Positions 61,954 through 64,000 of a stretch of DNA of 64,000 nucleotides are shown here, one piece after another; the stretch's first letter is position 1; every line of letters starts with the position of its first letter. A model generated the notes under the pieces. It had not been told where the DNA came from and searched no databases. It saw nothing but the letters and a program-made list of their open reading frames with translations. The translations under genes were made by a program, and so were the position numbers. Source of the stretch: Gymnorhina tibicen (Eukaryota > Chordata > Aves > Passeriformes > Artamidae). The stretch spans positions 124,001 through 188,000 of the forward strand of contig VXAZ01007587.1 in assembly GCA_013399875.1 (NCBI GenBank), read 5' to 3'.

Positions 61954-63182
61954 CTGCAAGAGCTGTAAGAATTTGTTTGAACATTAGAGAGTCCACCTCA
62001 CTGATACAAATTTTAGTGCTTAACTGTATTTACAGAACCTACTGAAGGAATCATGCAGAATCTCAGCAAGCATTCTAATACAATGCACGAGCAGTAGGGA
62101 TCTTCAAAATAGAACACTGGACAACAACAGAAAGCAGCTGACTTGCTCTGGAGGAAGTGAGATAGCAAATGCTCTAGAGTAAAGAGGACTGTCATGGATG
62201 AGCCGAAGAAAAGAGTCTCAACAAAAGTCATACATTCCTTTTACCTCAACGGGTGCTTTTGAAATAAAACTGCTAATTCCATATTAGGGAGATTATACAC
62301 TTTTATTTACTGAAATTCATTCTGGCTATGGACTAAATATCTTGTCAGCAGACCTTAAGCTTGTATATCATTAGGCAAAACTCCAGGTACAATCAACTTT
62401 GGTTTATTTTACAAGGTAATGCTGGAATTTGATGTTTTTCAGTTTCTGAAAAGTTAGGTATATTTAAACTTTCATCATTAAAACCAAATGTAAAATCACA
62501 CTTTGTAGAGGGCTGTGAGCCCTTGGCACAGGACTCCTTTGCACTCCCTTGGAGGAAAGAGGCCTGAGGCCAAAAGAATCTCCTCAGAGATAAGCAACCT
62601 TGCTGAGGGTTAGGGTGACAAAGTGAACCACTCCCAGCATGCCTTGTTTCTTTAGGGTAATAGCCTGCACCCAGTTGGCTAATTGGTTTCTACCCTGCCC
62701 CCTGCCTTTCCCATAAAAAGCCCCTGTTTCTACCCCTGACTAAGAGAGCACTTGTCCCTGGCCTTCCCTTTGCAGGGTGGCTGGACAATAAAGGCTGCCT
62801 CTGTGGAACTGCCACACGAGGCTCCTGTCTCTCTGTCCCCAAGTTCGCCTTGGGTGATTTTGCAAAGAGCTGACTCACAAGAGCTGGCATCACTTGTAGC
62901 TGAGGAATTGCTACACTTGCTGAAATCACCTGTCGCTCAGGGAGGGCTGCCAGCGCCCTTGGAAGAGCTGTTCTTTGCTGGACCCTCTCTCCAGGAAGGC
63001 TGCGGCATACCGGTGCTGACTGGCATCGGACCCCCCGGGATAACACTTTGGTCAAAAAGAATGTAAATTCTCAATGAACCATCATAAGGCTACTTCTTTA
63101 AAATCAAACAAACCAACCTTCTCAGATTAACATCTTTGTGTTACTGTACTCACAGATAACTGAATAATTGTAAACACATTAC
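61954..63182 (-). other. DNTTIP2: DNTTIP2 intron carrying a solo LTR
   Basis: The intron is bounded by donor CAG|gtaatg at 63183/63182 and acceptor cttgcag at 61954. Nearly half of it is the LTR at about 62504-63045. The remainder is plain AT-rich sequence. Confidence 0.92.
62504..63045 (+). mobile_element. solo LTR of an endogenous retrovirus, antisense to DNTTIP2
   Basis: A GC-richer island inside an AT-rich intron, beginning TGTAGAGG (62504) and ending GATAACA (63045). Its internal order is that of an LTR: a TATA-like CATAAAAAG at 62712-62720, then the polyadenylation signal AATAAA at 62787-62792, then a GC-rich U5-like part. The 8-base word ACACTTTG flanks it at 62498-62505 and 63043-63050. 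It overlaps the predicted ends, so the exact target duplication (3-8 bases) is uncertain. No internal retroviral coding sequence is present. The open frames on both strands inside it (62690-63066) are by-products of its composition. Confidence 0.75.
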
Positions 63183-63318
63183 CTGGTCCTTCTTCTTCTC
63201 CTTCAGTTTTTCAATTACACTTGGTCTAGGCTTCTGATTTTTTGCATCAAAACTGATATATAAACCTCCAAGCTTCTTGATATTCAAACCAGGGTCTATG
63301 CTACTGGAAAGATGTAAA
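63183..63318 (-). CDS. DNTTIP2: DNTTIP2 exon (segment before the Fcf2 domain)
   Basis: The exon is 136 bases. One base completes a codon from the preceding exon (outside the window), followed by 45 codons. The acceptor is tcctttag ending 63319 and the donor is CAG|gtaatg. The product includes SIDPGLNIKKLGGLYISFDA and then RPSVIEKLKEKKKDQ, matching the DPGLxIKxLGGLYIxF motif of vertebrate DNTTIP2. The long acidic N-terminal part is encoded further right, outside the window. Confidence 0.95.
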
Positions 63319-64000
63319 CTAAAGGAGAAATAGTTAATTATTAGAACATTGTAACATGCATGCAGCTAAACCTTCTACTGTCCTCTAAGAAAGATGAACA
63401 GAAAAAATATTTTTCTTATTCTTCCCAATTAAGTTCAGTTCTGCAATGATTTTAAGTCTTGTTATCTAAAATATGTAATTTTGAAATGACAGGTGGGGGG
63501 TGATTCATGCCATTATATGAAGTAAGACTTTATTATTATAAAATACCTGTGGAATCACTTCCACAAATCTTTCATATTAACTCTAATGCTGCAATCTCAT
63601 TTTAGACATTATTATCTTCTGTATAGTTGAATTCTTAAATTTGTTTAACCTTGCCAGAAGAACTCATGACCAGCATCCTTCTAGACACTGACAAGCTTGC
63701 TAGCTAAAGAGAGAAAGACCAAACATATTGGTGGTAAAAATACTGTAACTCTAAATGAGAAGTATGAAGAAGCTAGAATTCATTGTAGGAATGTTTAAGT
63801 CCTTGTCCATATAACCATACTAGGAACAAAGTTATTAAATTTGGATAAGAAAGTGGTTGGATGGTTGCATCCAGAGGGTTGTGGTCAATGGCTCAGACCC
63901 TGATGGTTCTATGAAATATTTCAAAGTTGGTATGTTCACATTTGTTTCATTACTTCATTCAGACAGCCAAATGAATGCATCCACAAACAATGTACAACGG
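63319..64000 (-). other. DNTTIP2: DNTTIP2 intron (partial)
   Basis: This runs from the acceptor at 63319 to the window edge. It holds a CR1 fragment at 63841-63910. The large upstream coding exon of DNTTIP2 has not been reached by 64000. Confidence 0.85.
63841..63910 (+). mobile_element. CR1 LINE fragment, plus strand
   Basis: The text 'gttggatggttgcatccaga' followed by 'gggttgtggtcaatggctca' matches the CR1 coding-region phrase usually read as 'tccagagggttgtggtcaatggctc'. Only about 70 bases remain. It is antisense to DNTTIP2. Confidence 0.75.

Noticed and set aside
62690..63066. Open frames of 104 and 121 codons on opposite strands
   Set aside because: Both fall within the solo LTR, which does not normally encode protein. 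They start and end at random points of the element.

Overview
The window looks like bird nuclear DNA. It is AT-rich, intron-dominated vertebrate sequence with several decayed CR1 LINE pieces, two LTR-like insertions whose regulatory layout resembles avian endogenous retrovirus LTRs, and two large CpG-rich islands. The species cannot be named from the sequence. There is one 38-bp run of N at 24058 and a single N at 58944.

Two protein genes are recognisable, both on the minus strand and both incomplete. At the left, 6565-6889 is the first coding exon of BCAR3, an SH2/Cdc25-homology adaptor. Its SH2 and later exons lie left of the window. A CpG island at about 12955-13735 has a good minus-strand donor at 13584/13583 and is a likely proximal BCAR3 promoter. 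A second CpG-rich region at about 54105-55470 is a likely distal promoter. This would make roughly 13.7-54 kb BCAR3 5' intron. I found no convincing protein-coding exon in that stretch, only simple repeats, CR1 relics and inverted repeats.

At the right, five exons between 58232 and 63318 encode about the last 196 residues of DNTTIP2 (TDIF2), including the whole Fcf2 domain and the stop codon. All their splice sites fit GT-AG and the reading phases join. The N-terminal exons lie right of the window. Both LTR-like elements sit in DNTTIP2 introns in antisense orientation.

Between the two genes, on the plus strand inside the distal CpG island, is an intron-containing tRNA-Arg(UCU) gene (54780-54865). 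It is followed by an 18-codon-period (54-bp) GC-rich minisatellite. From general knowledge of human chromosome 1p22, the order BCAR3, tRNA-Arg-TCT, DNTTIP2 is also found in mammals, which supports all three calls.

I see no operon, phage, CRISPR or novel multi-gene system. The most informative oddities are the tRNA and minisatellite inside the BCAR3 distal promoter region, the LTRs in DNTTIP2, a CR1-type ORF1 (SGNH esterase) relic at 47.4-47.9 kb, and a self-complementary trinucleotide microsatellite at 43.9 kb.
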